Shown piece by piece: positions 63,681 through 64,000 of a stretch of DNA of 64,000 bases (the stretch's first letter is position 1; the number at the start of each line of letters is the position of its first letter). The stretch is taken from the NCBI RefSeq assembly GCF_000143825.1, contig NZ_CM000961.1:1-64000 (forward strand), read 5' to 3'. The translations under genes were made by a program, and so were the position numbers. The DNA comes from Corynebacterium genitalium ATCC 33030. GTDB taxonomy: Bacteria; Actinomycetota; Actinomycetes; Mycobacteriales; Mycobacteriaceae. The notes under the pieces were generated by a model. It was not told the DNA's origin. It saw nothing but the letters and a program-made list of their open reading frames with translations, and ran no database searches.

Positions 63681-64000
63681 TTAGTTGGCGGGTCGCAGGT
63701 GAGTCACGTCGCCAGTCGAGTAGCTCACCCCATCCACGACTACTTCGCCATGCTTATCGACGTCGTCGACGACCCCTTCCACGTCACCCTGCGCCGTCGA
63801 CAAGCGAACGCGTTGGCCGATGGTGGCCGAGACTGCCCTGTAATCACCTAGAAGCACCGCGTCGCGATTCTGCCACTGGGTGAGCCGCTCGCCGAGCGCG
63901 CGCAGCAGGTCGATGACAAATGAGTCCCACTCAATAGTGATGCCTTCGAGGTTGAGCGCCGTGGACCAGTCCGTGGGCAGATCCTCCGCACGCCACGCGA
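63681..64000 (-). CDS. birA: Biotin protein ligase BirA, C-terminal part (5' end outside window)
   Basis: About 105 codons in the frame ending VDGVSYSTGDVTHLRPAN. ERLTQWQN, LLGDYRAVSATIGQRVRLST and AQGDVEGVVDDVDKHGEVVV match the C-terminal SH3-like domain of BirA. It should biotinylate acyl-CoA carboxylases. The catalytic core lies beyond 64000. The motif GCTTATCGACG occurs antisense at 63752-63762. Confidence 0.9.
   Translation of the reverse strand, partial: AWRAEDLPTDWSTALNLEGITIEWDSFVIDLLRALGERLTQWQNRDAVLLGDYRAVSATIGQRVRLSTAQGDVEGVVDDVDKHGEVVVDGVSYSTGDVTHLRPAN

Overview
This is a high-GC Corynebacterium chromosome segment; I would not name the species. Genus-level evidence is the order and identity of the core genes: UPF0182 / PPA1309 / PDZ-Lon protein / Zincin_2 protein, uvrD2, K+ channel, adnB-adnA, DEAD helicase, whcE (WhiB1-like), bL37, rshA-sigH, aroA, rsgA, secA, hpf, comF, lpqB-mtrB-mtrA-tmk-sahH, manA-tobH-manB, DUF3499, whcD (WhiB2-like), manC-wbbL, an LCP ligase, purE-purK and birA. 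The same set lies in largely the same order in mycobacteria (Rv3193c to Rv3279c region).

Layout. 1-5.47 kb is a decayed accessory island ending at the 3' end of an initiator tRNA-Met gene (5473-5546, minus). It holds an IS3-family transposase cut by the window edge, an IS-truncated arsC pseudogene with an in-frame stop, an ArsR / permease / 42-residue CC-peptide operon, a truncated serine resolvase, ssb, a 47-residue protein, a DUF4192 protein and an HNH-like remnant. 5.5-14.3 kb is a membrane and proteolysis cluster. 14.3-23.9 kb is a minus-strand DNA-repair run (uvrD2, K+ channel, adnB, adnA). 24-31 kb carries conserved proteins, an RNA helicase, whcE behind a long structured leader, the 24-residue ribosomal protein bL37, and rshA-sigH. 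31-35.9 kb has a YbaK-type deacylase, a truncated SRAP gene, aroA-rsgA and small conserved genes. 35.9-46.8 kb holds secA, hpf and the comF/lpqB/mtrB/mtrA/tmk/sahH run. 47-58 kb is mannose and cell-envelope biosynthesis (manA, tobH, manB, manC, wbbL, LCP ligase), interrupted by a VapBC module. 58-64 kb has purE-purK, acetolactate decarboxylase, an HEPN/Abi-like gene inserted in the core, a PH-domain protein and the 3' part of birA.

How the genes work together. ManA-ManB-ManC form the route from fructose-6-P to GDP-mannose; WbbL and the LCP protein make and attach the arabinogalactan linker; MtrAB-LpqB controls envelope homeostasis. SigH-RshA and the two WhiB proteins are redox/stress control. 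AdnAB and UvrD2 are repair motors.

Gene expression. At least seventeen starts have a TAnnnT -10 hexamer 6-8 nt upstream, as expected for leaderless mRNAs; I used this to choose several start codons. Several convergent gene pairs share a CTAG in which both stop codons overlap.

Most interesting observations: an 11-mer, GCTTATCGACG, present 18 times exactly on both strands and in several reading frames; a family of about 86-bp intergenic palindromes (two copies); a structured RNA segment with a near-consensus GlxR site upstream of whcE; a HEPN-motif Abi-like gene; an AdnA P-loop without its lysine; and an RshA without its canonical zinc motif.
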